Part shown: positions 48,901 to 59,300 of the stretch, in pieces | Position numbering within the stretch: the first letter of the stretch is position 1 | Layout of the letters: the number at the start of each line of letters is the position of its first letter | Assembly: GCF_003937945.1 (NCBI RefSeq) | Contig: NZ_RSEC01000058.1 | Coordinates: forward strand, 1,054,001-1,118,000 | Length of the DNA stretch: 64,000 nucleotides | Direction: 5' to 3' | DNA from: Amycolatopsis eburnea | GTDB lineage: Bacteria; Actinomycetota; Actinomycetes; Mycobacteriales; Pseudonocardiaceae | The notes under the pieces: model-generated | What the model saw: only the letters and a program-made list of their open reading frames with translations | What the model was told of the DNA's origin: nothing | Database searches by the model: none | Made by a program: the position numbers and the translations under genes

Positions 48901-51900
48901 CTGGCGCTGGTCCGCGCCGACGTTCCGTTGTGGATGGTCACCCGCGGGGCGGTCTCGACCGGCGCCGCCGACCCGGTCACCGACCCGGAGCAGGCCCTCG
49001 TCTGGGGGCTCGGCCAGGTCGTCCGCCAGGAGCAGCCGAGCCGCTGGGGCGGCGTCGCCGACCTGCCCGCCGACGCCGACGACGCCACCGTCGACCTGTT
49101 CCTCGGCGCGCTGACCGGCCCCGAGGACGAACTCGCCGTCCGGTCCGACGGCGTCTTCGCCCGGCGGCTGACCCGGCCCGCCGCCACGACCGCCCGGCGT
49201 ACCTGGCGCCCGGACGGCACCACGCTGATCACCGGCGGCACGGGCGCGCTCGGCGCCCACGTCGCCCGCAGGCTGGCCGCCCAAGGTGCCCCGCACCTCT
49301 TGCTCGTCAGCCGTAGCGGCCGCGAAGCCGAAGGAGCCGCGGAGCTGGAAGCCGAACTCACCGGCCTCGGCGCGCGGGTCACCGTCGCCGCGTGCGACGC
49401 CGCCGACCGCGACGCGCTCGGTGCGCTGCTCGGCGCCCTGCCCGCGGACGCCCCGCTGCGCGCGGTCGTCCACACCGCCGCCGTGCTCGACGACGCCGTC
49501 CTCGACGAACTCACCCTCGACCAGGCTGCTCGTGTGCTGCGGGTCAAGGCCGAGGCCGCGATCGCGCTGCACGAGCTGACCCGGGACCTCGACCTCGACG
49601 CGTTCGTGCTGTTCTCGTCCCTCGCCGGGACCTACGGCGGCGCGGGCCAAGGCAACTACGCGCCGGGAAACGCCTTCCTCGACGCGTTCGCGCGTTACCG
49701 CCGCGGCCTCGGGCTGACGGCGACGTCGATCGGCTGGGGCCACTGGGCGGGCGGCGGCATGGCCGACGGCGGCCTCGAGACGCGGCTGCGGCAGCGCGGG
49801 GTTCCGCCGATGCCGCCGGAGCTGGCCCTCGACGGCCTGCAGCGCGTCCTCGACCTCGACGACACGGCCGTCGTCGTCGCCGACGTCGACTGGACGGCCG
49901 CGCAGGACCCCGGCCGCCTGCTCGTTGACCTGCTTCCGCGCACCAGCACCGAAACCGTCGAGCCCGGCCTGGCGGGCCTGGCGCCGGCGGAGCGGGACCG
50001 GCGGCTGCTCGAGATCGTGCGCACGCAGATCGCCGCCGTGCTCGGGTTCGCCGAGCCGGACCGGATCGACCCGGGCCGTGCCCTGCGCGACCTCGGGTTC
50101 GACTCGCTGACCGCGGTCGAGCTGCGCAACAGGCTCGGCGCCGCGGTCGGCCTGAAGCTGCCCGCCACGCTCGTCTTCGACCACCCGAGCCCGGCCGCGC
50201 TGGTCAGCCACCTCGCGTCGCACTTCGGCGCCGCGGTGGCGAGCCCGGACGTCGTCGAGCGCGGTGCGGCCGACGAGCCGGTCGCGATCGTGGCGATGAG
50301 CTGCCGGTTCCCCGGCGGCGTCGGCTCGCCGGAGGACCTGTGGGAACTCCTGGCCGCCGGCCGGGACACGGTCACGCCGTTCCCGGCCGACCGCGGCTGG
50401 GACGTCGACGCCGTGTACGACCCCGACCCGGAGACCCCGGGCCGGTCTTACGTGCGGCACGGGTCCTTTGTGGACGACGTGACCGGTTTCGACGCCGCGT
50501 TCTTCGGGATCAGCCCGCGCGAGGCGCTCGCGATGGACCCGCAGCAGCGGATGCTGCTGGAGACCGCGTGGGAGGCGTTCGAACGCGCCGGGATCGACCC
50601 GGCGGCGTTGCGCGGCAGCCGGGTCGGCGTGTTCGCCGGCACCAACGGCCAGGACTACAGCACCCTGCTGATGAACGCCCGCGACCAGGTCGAGGGCTAC
50701 CTCGGCACCGGCAGTTCGGCGAGCGTGTTCTCCGGCCGCGTCGCGTACGCGCTGGGGCTGGAGGGCCCGGCCGTCACCGTGGACACGGCGTGTTCGTCGT
50801 CACTGGTGGCGCTGCACCTGGCGGCGCAGGCACTGCGGGCCGGGGAGTGTTCGCTGGCGCTGGCCGGCGGGGTGACGGTGATGTCCACGCCGATCGGGTT
50901 CGTCGAGTTCTCGCGCCAGCGCGGCCTGGCCGCCGACGGCCGCTGCAAGCCGTTCGCGGCGGCCGCCGACGGCACGGCTTGGGGTGAAGGCGCCGGGATC
51001 CTGCTGGTGGAACGGCTCTCCGACGCTCAGCGGCTCGGTCACCCGGTGCTCGCCGTGCTGCGGGGTTCCGCGGTGAACTCCGATGGCGCGTCGAACGGCT
51101 TGACCGCGCCGAACGGGCCGTCGCAGCAGCGGGTGATCCGGGCCGCGCTGGCGGCCGCGGGCCTGACGGTGTCCGATGTGGACGTCGTCGAGGCGCACGG
51201 GACGGGCACTCGCCTCGGTGACCCCATTGAGGCGCAGGCACTTCTGGCGACCTACGGGCAGGACCGCGCGGAACCGGTGTGGCTCGGCTCGGTGAAGTCG
51301 AACCTCGGGCACACGCAGGCGGCCGCCGGGGTCGCCGGGGTGATCAAGGTGGTCGAGGCGCTGCGGCACGGGGTGCTGCCCCGGACGTTGCACGTCGATG
51401 CGCCGTCGTCCGAAGTGGACTGGTCGGCCGGTTCGGTGCGGCTGCTGACCGAGCCCGTCGCCTGGCCCGCTGGCGACCGGCCGCGGCGAGCCGGGGTGTC
51501 GTCGTTCGGGATCAGCGGCACCAACGCGCACATCGTGCTGGAGGAACCGCCCCCGGTGGCGGTGCCGGCCGAGACGTTCTCCGGGAACGTGGTGCCGTGG
51601 CTGGTTTCGGCGCGGACCGAGGAGGGCCTGCGGGCCCAGGCGTCGCGACTGCTGGAGTTCCTCGAGACCGGACCGGATCTCGTCGCGACCGCGCGGACGC
51701 TGGTCACCGGCCGGGCGTCGCTCGAATGCCGGGCCGTCGTGCTCGCCGCCGACCTCGACGGGTTCCGGCGCGGGCTGACCGGGCTCGCCGAGGGACGCGC
51801 GGTCGCCGAGGTGGTGCGACCCGGGCTTGGCAAGGTTGCGTTCCTGTTCTCCGGGCAGGGTTCCCAGCGCGCCGGGATGGGCCAGGAGCTGTACGCGGCC

Positions 51901-54900
51901 TTCCCGGCCTACGCGGCCGCGTTCGACGCGGTGTGCGAGCACCTGGACCCGCGGCTCGGTGACTTCCTCGGCTCGGCCGAGACGGAGTTCGCGCAGCCGG
52001 GCATCTTCGCGGTGGAAGTGGCGTTGTTCCGGCTCCTGGAGTCGTGGGGCGTCCGGCCGGACGCCGTGGTCGGCCATTCGGTGGGGGAGATCGCGGCGGC
52101 GCACGTCGCCGGGATCCTGTCGCTCGAGGACGCCTGTGCACTGGTGTCGGCGCGGGGACGGTTGATGCAGGCGTTGCCCGCGGGTGGCGTGATGATCGCG
52201 GTCCAGGCGTCCGAAGCGGACATCGAGCTTCCCGAGGGGGTGTCTCTGGCCGCGGTGAACGGGCCGGACTCGGTGGTGCTGTCCGGTGTGGAGGCCGCGG
52301 TCACGGAGTATGCGGCGAAGTTCGCGAAGACCAAACGGCTCAACACGAGTCACGCGTTCCATTCGGCGTTGATGGAGCCGATGCTGGCGGAGTTCGCGGC
52401 CGCGATCGACGGGCTGGTCTGCGCTGAGCCGTCGATGCCCTTTGTATCCACTGTGGACTCATCTGTGGTGACGCCGGAGTACTGGGTGCGGCAGGTACGG
52501 GAGCCGGTGCGGTTCGCCGAGGCTGTCGAGCGTTTGCGGGCCTCGGGCGTCACCGGGTTCGTCGAGCTGGGCCCGGACGCTGTGCTGACGCCGATGGTCG
52601 ATGGCGCGATTCCCACTCTCGTCGCCGGCCGGTCGGAAGAGGCCGGTGTCCTGGCCGCAGTGGCCCATCTGGACGTCGACTGGCCGCGGATGTTCGGCGA
52701 CGGGCCGATTCGCACGGATCTGCCGACGTACTCGTTCCAGCACGAGCGGTTCTGGCTGGACGCGGCCGACGAGCCCGACGCGCTCGGGCACCCGCTGCTC
52801 AGCGCGGCGGTCGAGCTGCCCGAAGCCGGCGGTCACGTGCTGACCGGCGTCCTGTCGACGCGGAAGTCGCCGTGGCTGGCCGGCCACGCGGTGCACGGCA
52901 CGGTCATCCTGCCCGGTACGGCGTTCGTCGAGCTGGCCCTGCGCGCGGGCGCCGAAGCCGGGTACGAAAACTTGGAGGAGTTGACGATCGCGGCGCCGTT
53001 GCCGCTGACGGAACCGGCCCGTGTCCAGGTCGCGGTCGACGCCGGTCGCCGGACGGTCACCGTCCATTCGCGACGCGACTCCGGCGAGTGGACGCGGCAC
53101 GCGACCGGCGTGCTGTCCGCGGAGCCGGTGGTGGCCGAGGATCTCGGTGAGTGGCCGCCGCCCGGAGCGTCCGAAGTGGACGTGACGGACCTGTACCAGG
53201 GCTTCGAGGACCGCGGGTTCACCTACGGGCTGTCGTTCCAGGGGCTGCGGGCGGCGTGGCTTCACGAGGGTTCGGTGTTCGCGGAGGTGGCCTTGCCGGC
53301 CGCCGACCACGACGTCGCGGGCCGGTTCGGCCTGCACCCGGCGTTGCTGGACGCGGCGCTGCACGGCCTGGGCCTGGGTGGCCTCCTCCCCGACGACGGT
53401 CAGGGCCGCCTCCCGTTCACGTGGTCCGGCGTGGCCCGCCACCGCGCGGGCGCGGCGTCGCTGCGGGTGCGCTTGACGCCGATCGAGCCGGGCACGGTCT
53501 CCCTGACCGTCGCCGACGGCGAGGGGCGGCCGGTGCTGACGGTGGCGTCGCTGGTGCTGCGGCCGGTGGTTCCGCAGGTCAGCGACGCGCTGTTCCGGCT
53601 GGAGTGGCGCGAGGCCGAACCTGGTTCTGCGGCGGCTTCGCCGGTGTTCTCGCCGGTCGAGCCGGGGGACGTCCGCACGACGACGGCGCGGGTGCTCGCG
53701 GCGATCCGCTCCTGGCTGGCCGACGACCGCGACGGCGAGCTGGTGTTCGTGACCCGCGGCGCGGTCGCGGCGGCCGACGAGGTACCGGACCCGGCCGCGG
53801 CGGCGGCGTGGGGCCTGGTCCGGGCGGCGCGCTCGGAGCACCCGGGCCGGTTCCGCCTGCTGGACCTGGACGACGGTTCGCCCGCGCCGGCGCTGCCGGA
53901 CGGTGAGCCGGAGGTCGCGGTGCGGGCGGGGCGGATCCTGGTGCCCCGCATCGCGCGCGGGACGGTCGGCGGCCTGGAGCTGCCGCAGGGTGACTGGCAG
54001 CTGGTGGTGACCGAGCCGGGCACGGTGGACGGCATCACGGCGGTGCCGCGCAACTCGGCAGGGCCGACAAGTGTCGCCTCGTCGGCGCTTGCCGAGTCGC
54101 GCTCGCTAGGCGCGGCTGGTTCGGCGAGCCCCGGCGCTCCAGGCGCGGGTGTCGCCTCGGCGGCGCTTGCCGAGCCGCGCTCACCCGGCGCGGGGCAGGT
54201 GGCCGAGGCTGACAGCATCGCGGGGCCATCGCGTCCGGCCGCAACCCTCGCCCCCGGTGAGGTGCGCGTCGCCGTCCGGGCGGCCGGGATCAACTTCCGC
54301 GATCTCCTCAACGTCCTCGGCCGCTACCCGGGCGGCCCCGTCCCCCTCGGCCAGGAAGCCGCGGGCGTCGTGACCGACATCGGCGAAGGCGTCACCCTCG
54401 CCCCCGGTGACCGCGTCTTCGGCCTCTTCCCCGGCACCTTCGCCACCCACGCCACCACCGACCACCGCCTCCTCAAGCCGATCCCGGACGGCTGGACGTT
54501 TGCCCAGGCCGCGACCACGCCCGTCGCCTTCCTCACCGCCTACTACGGGCTCGTCGAGCTGGCCGAGCTGAAGCCGGGGGAGTCCGTGCTCGTGCACGCG
54601 GCCGCCGGTGGGGTCGGGATGGCCGCCGTTCAGCTGGCGCGGTACCTCGGGGCCGAGGTGTACGGCACCGCCAGTTCCGGCAAGCACGCCGCCGTCGACC
54701 TCGATGCCGCGCACCTGGCCTCTTCGCGCACCCTCGAGTTCGCCGAGCGCTTCCCGCGGATGGACGTCGTCCTCAACTCGCTGACCGGCGAGTTCATCGA
54801 CGCCTCCCAGAACCTCCTCGCCGACGGGGGCCGGTTCCTCGAGATGGGCAAGACCGACGTCCGCGAGGCGCCGAACCACCGGGCCTTCGACCTCGCCGAG

Positions 54901-56340
54901 GCCGGGGCCGAGCGGCTCGGCCGGATGCTGACCGAAGTCCTCGACCTCTTCGCGGCCGGTCACCTGCGGCCGCTGCCGGTGCGCGCGTGGGACATCCGGC
55001 ACGCCCCCGACGCCCTGCGCTACCTGAGCCAGGCCAAGCACGTCGGGAAGCTCGCCCTGACCGTCCCGCGTGCCTTCGACCCGGACGGCACCGTCCTCAT
55101 CACCGGCGGCACCGGCGCGCTCGGGGCCGCGCTGGCCCGGCACCTCGTCCGAACCGGCGCCAAGCACGTCGTCCTCGCCAGCCGGCGCGGGATCGACGCG
55201 CCCGGCGCAAAGGACCTCGTCGCCGAGCTGCCCGAGGTGACGGTCGCCGCGTGCGACATCGCCGATCGGGAGGCCGTGGCCGAGCTGGTCGAGGCGCTGC
55301 CGCTCACCGCGGTCGTGCACGCCGCCGGGGTGCTGGCCGACGCCACCGTCGACCGGCTCACCGAGGACGACCTCGCCGCGGTCCTGGCGCCCAAGGCCGA
55401 CGGCGCCCGGCACCTGCACGAGCTGACCCGCGACGCCGACCTCGCCGCGTTCGTCCTGTTCTCCTCGGTGTCCGGGCTCGCGGGCACTGCCGGCCAAGGC
55501 GCGTACGCGGCCGCCAATGCCTACCTCGACGCGCTCGCCGCCCACCGCCGGGCCGAGGGGTTGCCGGGCACCTCGATCGCTTGGGGTGCTTGGGAAACCG
55601 GCATGGCCGGGGAACTCGCCGAGGCGGACCGGGCCCGGATGAGCCGGTCCGGGTTGCTGCCGCTGTCCACTGAGGACGGACTGAGCCTCTTCGACGCGGC
55701 GGTCGGCGACGCGGCGAGTCTGGTCGTGCCCATGCGGCTCGACCCGGCGGCCCTGCGCGGCGACGACGTCCCGCCGCTGCTGCGTGGGCTCGTCCGGGCG
55801 CGGCCGCAGCGCACGTCGGCGCCGTCCGACGCCGCTGGGCTGGTCCGGCGGCTGGGCGGGCGGACCCCGGCCGAGCAGGACGGGATCGTGCTCGACCTGG
55901 TGCGCGAGGCGATGGCCGCCGTGCTCGGGCACGCCGACGCCACCGGGGTCGACCCCGGCCGCGGGTTCCTGGAGGTCGGCTTCGACTCGCTGACCGCCGT
56001 CGAGCTGCGCAACCGGCTCGCCACCGCGACCGGCTTGCGGCTGCCCTCGACGCTGGTGTTCGACCACGCTTCGCCCACCGAGCTGGCGGCGCACCTGCGC
56101 GGCGAACTGACCGGCACCGAGCCGGACGCGGACCAGCTGCTGTCCGAAGTGGACAGCCTGGAGACGCGCCTGCTGGCCGCCGAGCTCGACGACGCGGCCC
56201 GGGCCGCCGTCCACGGCAGGCTCCAGACGTTGCTGGCCAAGTGGTCCGGCGCCGCGGGAGCCGCCACCGTCCCGGACAGCCTTGCCACGGCGTCCGCGAA
56301 CGACCTCTTCGACTTCATCGACAACGCACTGGGGAGCTGA
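45979..56340 (+). CDS. Type I modular PKS 4: modules 6 and 7
   Basis: I take ATG 45979 with GAGGA upstream; the open frame extends further 5' only through the palindromic gap. The 3453-aa protein begins with a docking helix (SSEDKLRYFLKRVTADLHDV). Module 6 has KS Cys205, AT with GHSQG and YASH (723-726), methylmalonyl; KR with VLDD (1170-1172, B-type) and Tyr1227; ACP Ser1376. Module 7 has KS Cys1605, malonyl AT (HAFH at 2125), DH with HAVHGTVILP (His2303, Asp2458), ER from about 2758 with GINFRDLLNVLGRYPG and the NADPH site HAAAGGVGMAAVQLA (2873), KR with LAD (3119-3121) and Tyr3176, and ACP Ser3337: full reduction to methylene. Just before the ER is an unusual Ala/Ser/Gly-rich segment (about 2695-2755) containing a 34-bp imperfect direct repeat. 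The protein ends in a docking tail; the next gene starts 2 bases later. Confidence 0.97.
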   Translation: MSSEDKLRYFLKRVTADLHDVRARLREAEEKAGEPIAIVGTACRYPGGANTPERLWDLVAAGTDAIGGFPADRGWDTARLYRPGDPRPGHSYVREGGFLPEAADFDPEFFGISPREAVAMDPQQRLLLEVAHEAFERAGLPVDGLRGSRTGVFVGGMAQISGPSEEQIEALSGYLLTGSAASVFSGRIAYTFGLEGPAITVDTACSSSLVALHLAAQALRAGECSLALAGGVTVMTTPEGFVEFSQQNGLAADARCKAFAEAADGTAWGEGAGMLVLERLSDARRHGHPVLAVLRGSAVNSDGASNGLTAPNGPSQQRVIRAALANARLAPSDVDVVEAHGTGTTLGDPIEAEALLATYGQDRERPLWLGSLKSNLGHTQAAAGVGGVIKMIEAMRHGVLPRTLHVDTPSSHVDWSAGQVRLLTEAVPWPETGAPRRAGVSSFGVSGTNAHVIIEAVPPEVGEPSSPLPVVPWVLSAKTGPALRDLARALLDHDGDPVDVGRALATTRSVREHRAVVLDAAGLDAVIDGVSEPANPGDVVFVFPGQGSQWTGMGRELLKASPVFAARMAECAAALEPFVDWKLLDALDGDLSRVDVVQPVLWAVMVSLAEVWRSYGVEPAAVVGHSQGEIAAAVVAGGLSLEDGARVVALRSKAILRLSGLGGMVSLGTSVERARELIAPWGGRISVAAVNGPSSVVVSGEVAALDELLAAVDVRARRIAVDYASHSAQVELLADELASVLAEVKPRPGGIPFVSAVTGEVLDTAGLDAAYWYRNLREPVRFDQAVSTLLGVRATVFIECSAHPVLTVGVEETVDQAGAAAAAVGTLRRGDGGLTRFFTSLGEAFARGADVDWAGLFAGTGTRRVTLPTYPFQRDRYWSEPASSRRRTAVDDLRYEVTWRLVPAEKSIVEGTWVVCGPDDDLADRIAQGLTRHGAEVVRAAELEDTTGVRGVIAVAPAGRTPSHPDVPAGFAAALALVRADVPLWMVTRGAVSTGAADPVTDPEQALVWGLGQVVRQEQPSRWGGVADLPADADDATVDLFLGALTGPEDELAVRSDGVFARRLTRPAATTARRTWRPDGTTLITGGTGALGAHVARRLAAQGAPHLLLVSRSGREAEGAAELEAELTGLGARVTVAACDAADRDALGALLGALPADAPLRAVVHTAAVLDDAVLDELTLDQAARVLRVKAEAAIALHELTRDLDLDAFVLFSSLAGTYGGAGQGNYAPGNAFLDAFARYRRGLGLTATSIGWGHWAGGGMADGGLETRLRQRGVPPMPPELALDGLQRVLDLDDTAVVVADVDWTAAQDPGRLLVDLLPRTSTETVEPGLAGLAPAERDRRLLEIVRTQIAAVLGFAEPDRIDPGRALRDLGFDSLTAVELRNRLGAAVGLKLPATLVFDHPSPAALVSHLASHFGAAVASPDVVERGAADEPVAIVAMSCRFPGGVGSPEDLWELLAAGRDTVTPFPADRGWDVDAVYDPDPETPGRSYVRHGSFVDDVTGFDAAFFGISPREALAMDPQQRMLLETAWEAFERAGIDPAALRGSRVGVFAGTNGQDYSTLLMNARDQVEGYLGTGSSASVFSGRVAYALGLEGPAVTVDTACSSSLVALHLAAQALRAGECSLALAGGVTVMSTPIGFVEFSRQRGLAADGRCKPFAAAADGTAWGEGAGILLVERLSDAQRLGHPVLAVLRGSAVNSDGASNGLTAPNGPSQQRVIRAALAAAGLTVSDVDVVEAHGTGTRLGDPIEAQALLATYGQDRAEPVWLGSVKSNLGHTQAAAGVAGVIKVVEALRHGVLPRTLHVDAPSSEVDWSAGSVRLLTEPVAWPAGDRPRRAGVSSFGISGTNAHIVLEEPPPVAVPAETFSGNVVPWLVSARTEEGLRAQASRLLEFLETGPDLVATARTLVTGRASLECRAVVLAADLDGFRRGLTGLAEGRAVAEVVRPGLGKVAFLFSGQGSQRAGMGQELYAAFPAYAAAFDAVCEHLDPRLGDFLGSAETEFAQPGIFAVEVALFRLLESWGVRPDAVVGHSVGEIAAAHVAGILSLEDACALVSARGRLMQALPAGGVMIAVQASEADIELPEGVSLAAVNGPDSVVLSGVEAAVTEYAAKFAKTKRLNTSHAFHSALMEPMLAEFAAAIDGLVCAEPSMPFVSTVDSSVVTPEYWVRQVREPVRFAEAVERLRASGVTGFVELGPDAVLTPMVDGAIPTLVAGRSEEAGVLAAVAHLDVDWPRMFGDGPIRTDLPTYSFQHERFWLDAADEPDALGHPLLSAAVELPEAGGHVLTGVLSTRKSPWLAGHAVHGTVILPGTAFVELALRAGAEAGYENLEELTIAAPLPLTEPARVQVAVDAGRRTVTVHSRRDSGEWTRHATGVLSAEPVVAEDLGEWPPPGASEVDVTDLYQGFEDRGFTYGLSFQGLRAAWLHEGSVFAEVALPAADHDVAGRFGLHPALLDAALHGLGLGGLLPDDGQGRLPFTWSGVARHRAGAASLRVRLTPIEPGTVSLTVADGEGRPVLTVASLVLRPVVPQVSDALFRLEWREAEPGSAAASPVFSPVEPGDVRTTTARVLAAIRSWLADDRDGELVFVTRGAVAAADEVPDPAAAAAWGLVRAARSEHPGRFRLLDLDDGSPAPALPDGEPEVAVRAGRILVPRIARGTVGGLELPQGDWQLVVTEPGTVDGITAVPRNSAGPTSVASSALAESRSLGAAGSASPGAPGAGVASAALAEPRSPGAGQVAEADSIAGPSRPAATLAPGEVRVAVRAAGINFRDLLNVLGRYPGGPVPLGQEAAGVVTDIGEGVTLAPGDRVFGLFPGTFATHATTDHRLLKPIPDGWTFAQAATTPVAFLTAYYGLVELAELKPGESVLVHAAAGGVGMAAVQLARYLGAEVYGTASSGKHAAVDLDAAHLASSRTLEFAERFPRMDVVLNSLTGEFIDASQNLLADGGRFLEMGKTDVREAPNHRAFDLAEAGAERLGRMLTEVLDLFAAGHLRPLPVRAWDIRHAPDALRYLSQAKHVGKLALTVPRAFDPDGTVLITGGTGALGAALARHLVRTGAKHVVLASRRGIDAPGAKDLVAELPEVTVAACDIADREAVAELVEALPLTAVVHAAGVLADATVDRLTEDDLAAVLAPKADGARHLHELTRDADLAAFVLFSSVSGLAGTAGQGAYAAANAYLDALAAHRRAEGLPGTSIAWGAWETGMAGELAEADRARMSRSGLLPLSTEDGLSLFDAAVGDAASLVVPMRLDPAALRGDDVPPLLRGLVRARPQRTSAPSDAAGLVRRLGGRTPAEQDGIVLDLVREAMAAVLGHADATGVDPGRGFLEVGFDSLTAVELRNRLATATGLRLPSTLVFDHASPTELAAHLRGELTGTEPDADQLLSEVDSLETRLLAAELDDAARAAVHGRLQTLLAKWSGAAGAATVPDSLATASANDLFDFIDNALGS
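54071..54182 (+). repeat. Two 34-bp direct repeats in the DH-ER linker of module 7
   Basis: The segments at 54071-54104 and 54149-54182 both begin GTGTCGCCTCG and continue CGGCGCTTGCCGAG, then CGCGCTC; they differ at 2 of 34 positions. The 78-bp period is 26 codons, so both encode similar peptides (SVASSALAESRS and GVASAALAEPRS). Confidence 0.85.
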
Positions 56341-56342
56341 CG

Positions 56343-59300
56343 GTGTCCAACGAGGACCGGCTGGTCGAGTACCTCCGGCGGGTGACCGCCGAGCTGCAGC
56401 AGACGCGCACGCGCCTGCAGGAGGTCGAGTCCGGCGAACCCGAGCCGATCGCCGTCGTCGGCATGAGCTGCCGGTACCCCGGCGGCGTGGCGTCGCCCGA
56501 CGACCTGTGGGACCTCGTGCGGGACGGCCGCGACGCCGTCACGCCGTTCCCCGCCGACCGCGGCTGGGACCTCGCCGCACTGTCCGATCCGGACGGTCGT
56601 GGCGCGAGCCACGCGGCCGCCGGCGGTTTCCTCGACGACGTCGCCGGGTTCGACGCGGGCTTCTTCGGCATCTCGCCGCGGGCCGCGCTCGCGATGGACC
56701 CGCAGCAGCGGCTGCTGCTCGAATCGGCGTGGGCGCTGTTCGAGGACGCCGGGGTCGACCCGGCGGGCCTGCGCGGCGGGCGCACCGGCGTGTTCGTCGG
56801 CGCGTCCTCCTCGGGCTACGGCAGTGGCTGGTCCGTCGCTCCCGAGGGGCTCGAGGGGCATTTGCTGACCGGCAACGCGGGCAGCGTGATCTCCGGCAGG
56901 CTCGCCTACCAGTTCGGGCTGGAGGGCCCGGCGGTCACCGTCGACACGGCGTGCTCGTCGTCGCTGGTTGCGCTGCACCTCGCCGCGCAGGCCCTGCGCG
57001 CGGGCGAGTGTTCGCTCGCGCTCGCGGGCGGTGTCATGGTGCTGGCCTCGCCGACGTTGTTCGTCGAGTTCAGCCGCCAGCGCGGGCTGGCCGCGGACGG
57101 GCGCTGCAAGTCCTTCGCCGCCGCCGCGGACGGCACCGGCTGGGCCGAAGGCGTCGGCCTGCTCCTGCTGGAGCGGCTGTCCGACGCCCGCCGCAACGGC
57201 CACGACGTCCTCGCCGTCGTCCGCGGTTCCGCGGTCAACCAGGACGGCGCGAGCAGCGGCCTCACCGCTCCCAACGGCCCGTCGCAGCAACGGGTGATCC
57301 GCGACGCGCTGGCCGGGGCCCGGCTCGCGCCGTCCGATGTGGACGCCGTCGAGGCGCACGGCACCGGCACCCGGCTCGGCGACCCCATCGAGGCGCAGGC
57401 CGTGCTGGCCACCTACGGCCGCGACCGGCCGCACCCGCTGTGGCTGGGCTCGCTGAAGTCGAACATCGGGCACGCCCAGTCCGCCGCCGGGGTCGGCGGC
57501 GTGATCAAGATGATCCAGGCCCTGCGCCACGGCGTGCTGCCGAAGACCTTGCACGTCGACGAGCCGACGCCGCACGTCGACTGGGCGGCGGGGAACGTCC
57601 GGCTGCTCACCGAGGCCCAGCCGTGGCCCGAGACCGGCCGGCCGCGCCGCGCGGGCGTGTCGTCGTTCGGGATGAGCGGCACGAACGCGCACGTCATCCT
57701 GGAGCAGGCCCCGGCAGCCGAACCGGCCGCGCTGACCACGCTGCCGGTCACGCCGGTGCTGCTGTCCGCGCGGACCGCGTCCGCCTTGCGCGAGCAGGCC
57801 GAACGTCTTTCCACAGTGGACGTCGAACTGCCGGACCTGGCGGCCGCGCTGGCCACCCGCGGCGGACTGGACCACCGCGCGGTCGTCGTCGCCGAGGACC
57901 GGGACGCGCTGGTGACCGCGTTGCGCGCGTTCGACGTCATCCAGGGTGAACCCGGAGGCAAGACCGCGTTCCTGTTCACCGGGCAGGGATCGCAGCGGGC
58001 CGGGATGGGCCGTGAGCTGTACGAGGTGTTCCCTGCCTACGCGACCGCGTTCGACGCCTTGTGCGCCCACCTCGACCCGCGGGTGCGGGACCTGTCGGGG
58101 TCGGCGGAGACCGAACTCGCCCAGCAGGCCATCTTCGCCCTCGAAGTCGCGCTGTACCGGCTGCTGGAGTCGTGGGGCGTGCGGCCCGACCTGCTCCTCG
58201 GCCACTCGGTCGGCGAGATCGCGGCCGCGCACGTCGCCGGGGTGCTGACGCTGGAAGACGCCTGCGCGCTCGTCGCCGCGCGGGGCCGGTTGATGCAGGC
58301 GTTGCCGTCCGGCGGCGCGATGATCGCGGTACAGGCGTCCGAAAAGGACATCGAGCTGCCGGAAGGGGTTTCCCTGGCCGCGGTGAACGGCCCCGACTCG
58401 GTGGTGCTGTCCGGGGCGGAAACCGCGGTGGTCGAGTACGCGGCGACGTTCGCGAAGACCAAGCGGCTCAAGACCAGCCACGCCTTCCACTCGGCGCTGA
58501 TGGAGCCGATGCTGGCCGAGTTCCGCACGGTTCTCGACGGACTCTCCTACGCCGCGCCGACGGTCCCGCTGGTGTCCACTGTGGAGCAGGACGCGGCGTG
58601 GGACGCGGGCTACTGGGTCCGCCAGGTGCGGCAGCCGGTCCGGTTCCACGACGGCGTCGAGCGGCTGCGCGCCCAGGGCGTCACCGTCTTCGCCGAGCTG
58701 GGCCCGGCCGCGGTCCTCGCCCCGCTCACCGACGGCGCCGTCCCGCTCCTGCGCGCCGACCGCCCGGAGGCCGCCACGCTGATCCGCGGCCTGAGCACCC
58801 TGCACGTCCGCGGGACCGCCGTCGACTGGCCGGCGTTCTTCGGCGGCACGCGGCGCCTCCCGCTGCCGCACTACCCGTTCGAGCACGAGCGGTTCTGGCT
58901 GGCCGCGCCGGCCGCGACCGGCGATGTCACCGCCGCCGGGCTCACCCACCCCGACCACCCGCTGCTGGGGGCCGCGCTGGCGCTGGCCGACGGCGACGGG
59001 TTCCTGTGCACCGGCCTCCTTTCGCCGCGGTCGCACCCGTGGCTCGCCGACCACGTGGTGCTCGGTTCGACGCTGGTGCCGGGGACGGCGTTCGTCGAAC
59101 TCGCCCTGCGCGCGGCCGAGCAGGCCGGCTGCGACGGCATCGGCGAACTCACCCTCGAAACGCCGCTGACCCTCCCGGACGGCGGGGTCGAGATCCAGAT
59201 CACCGTCAGCGCGACCCGCGCCCTGCGGATCTATTCGCGCCCGGCGGGTTCGGCGTTCGACGAACCCTGGACCCGGCACGCGTCCGGCACGCTGACCAGC

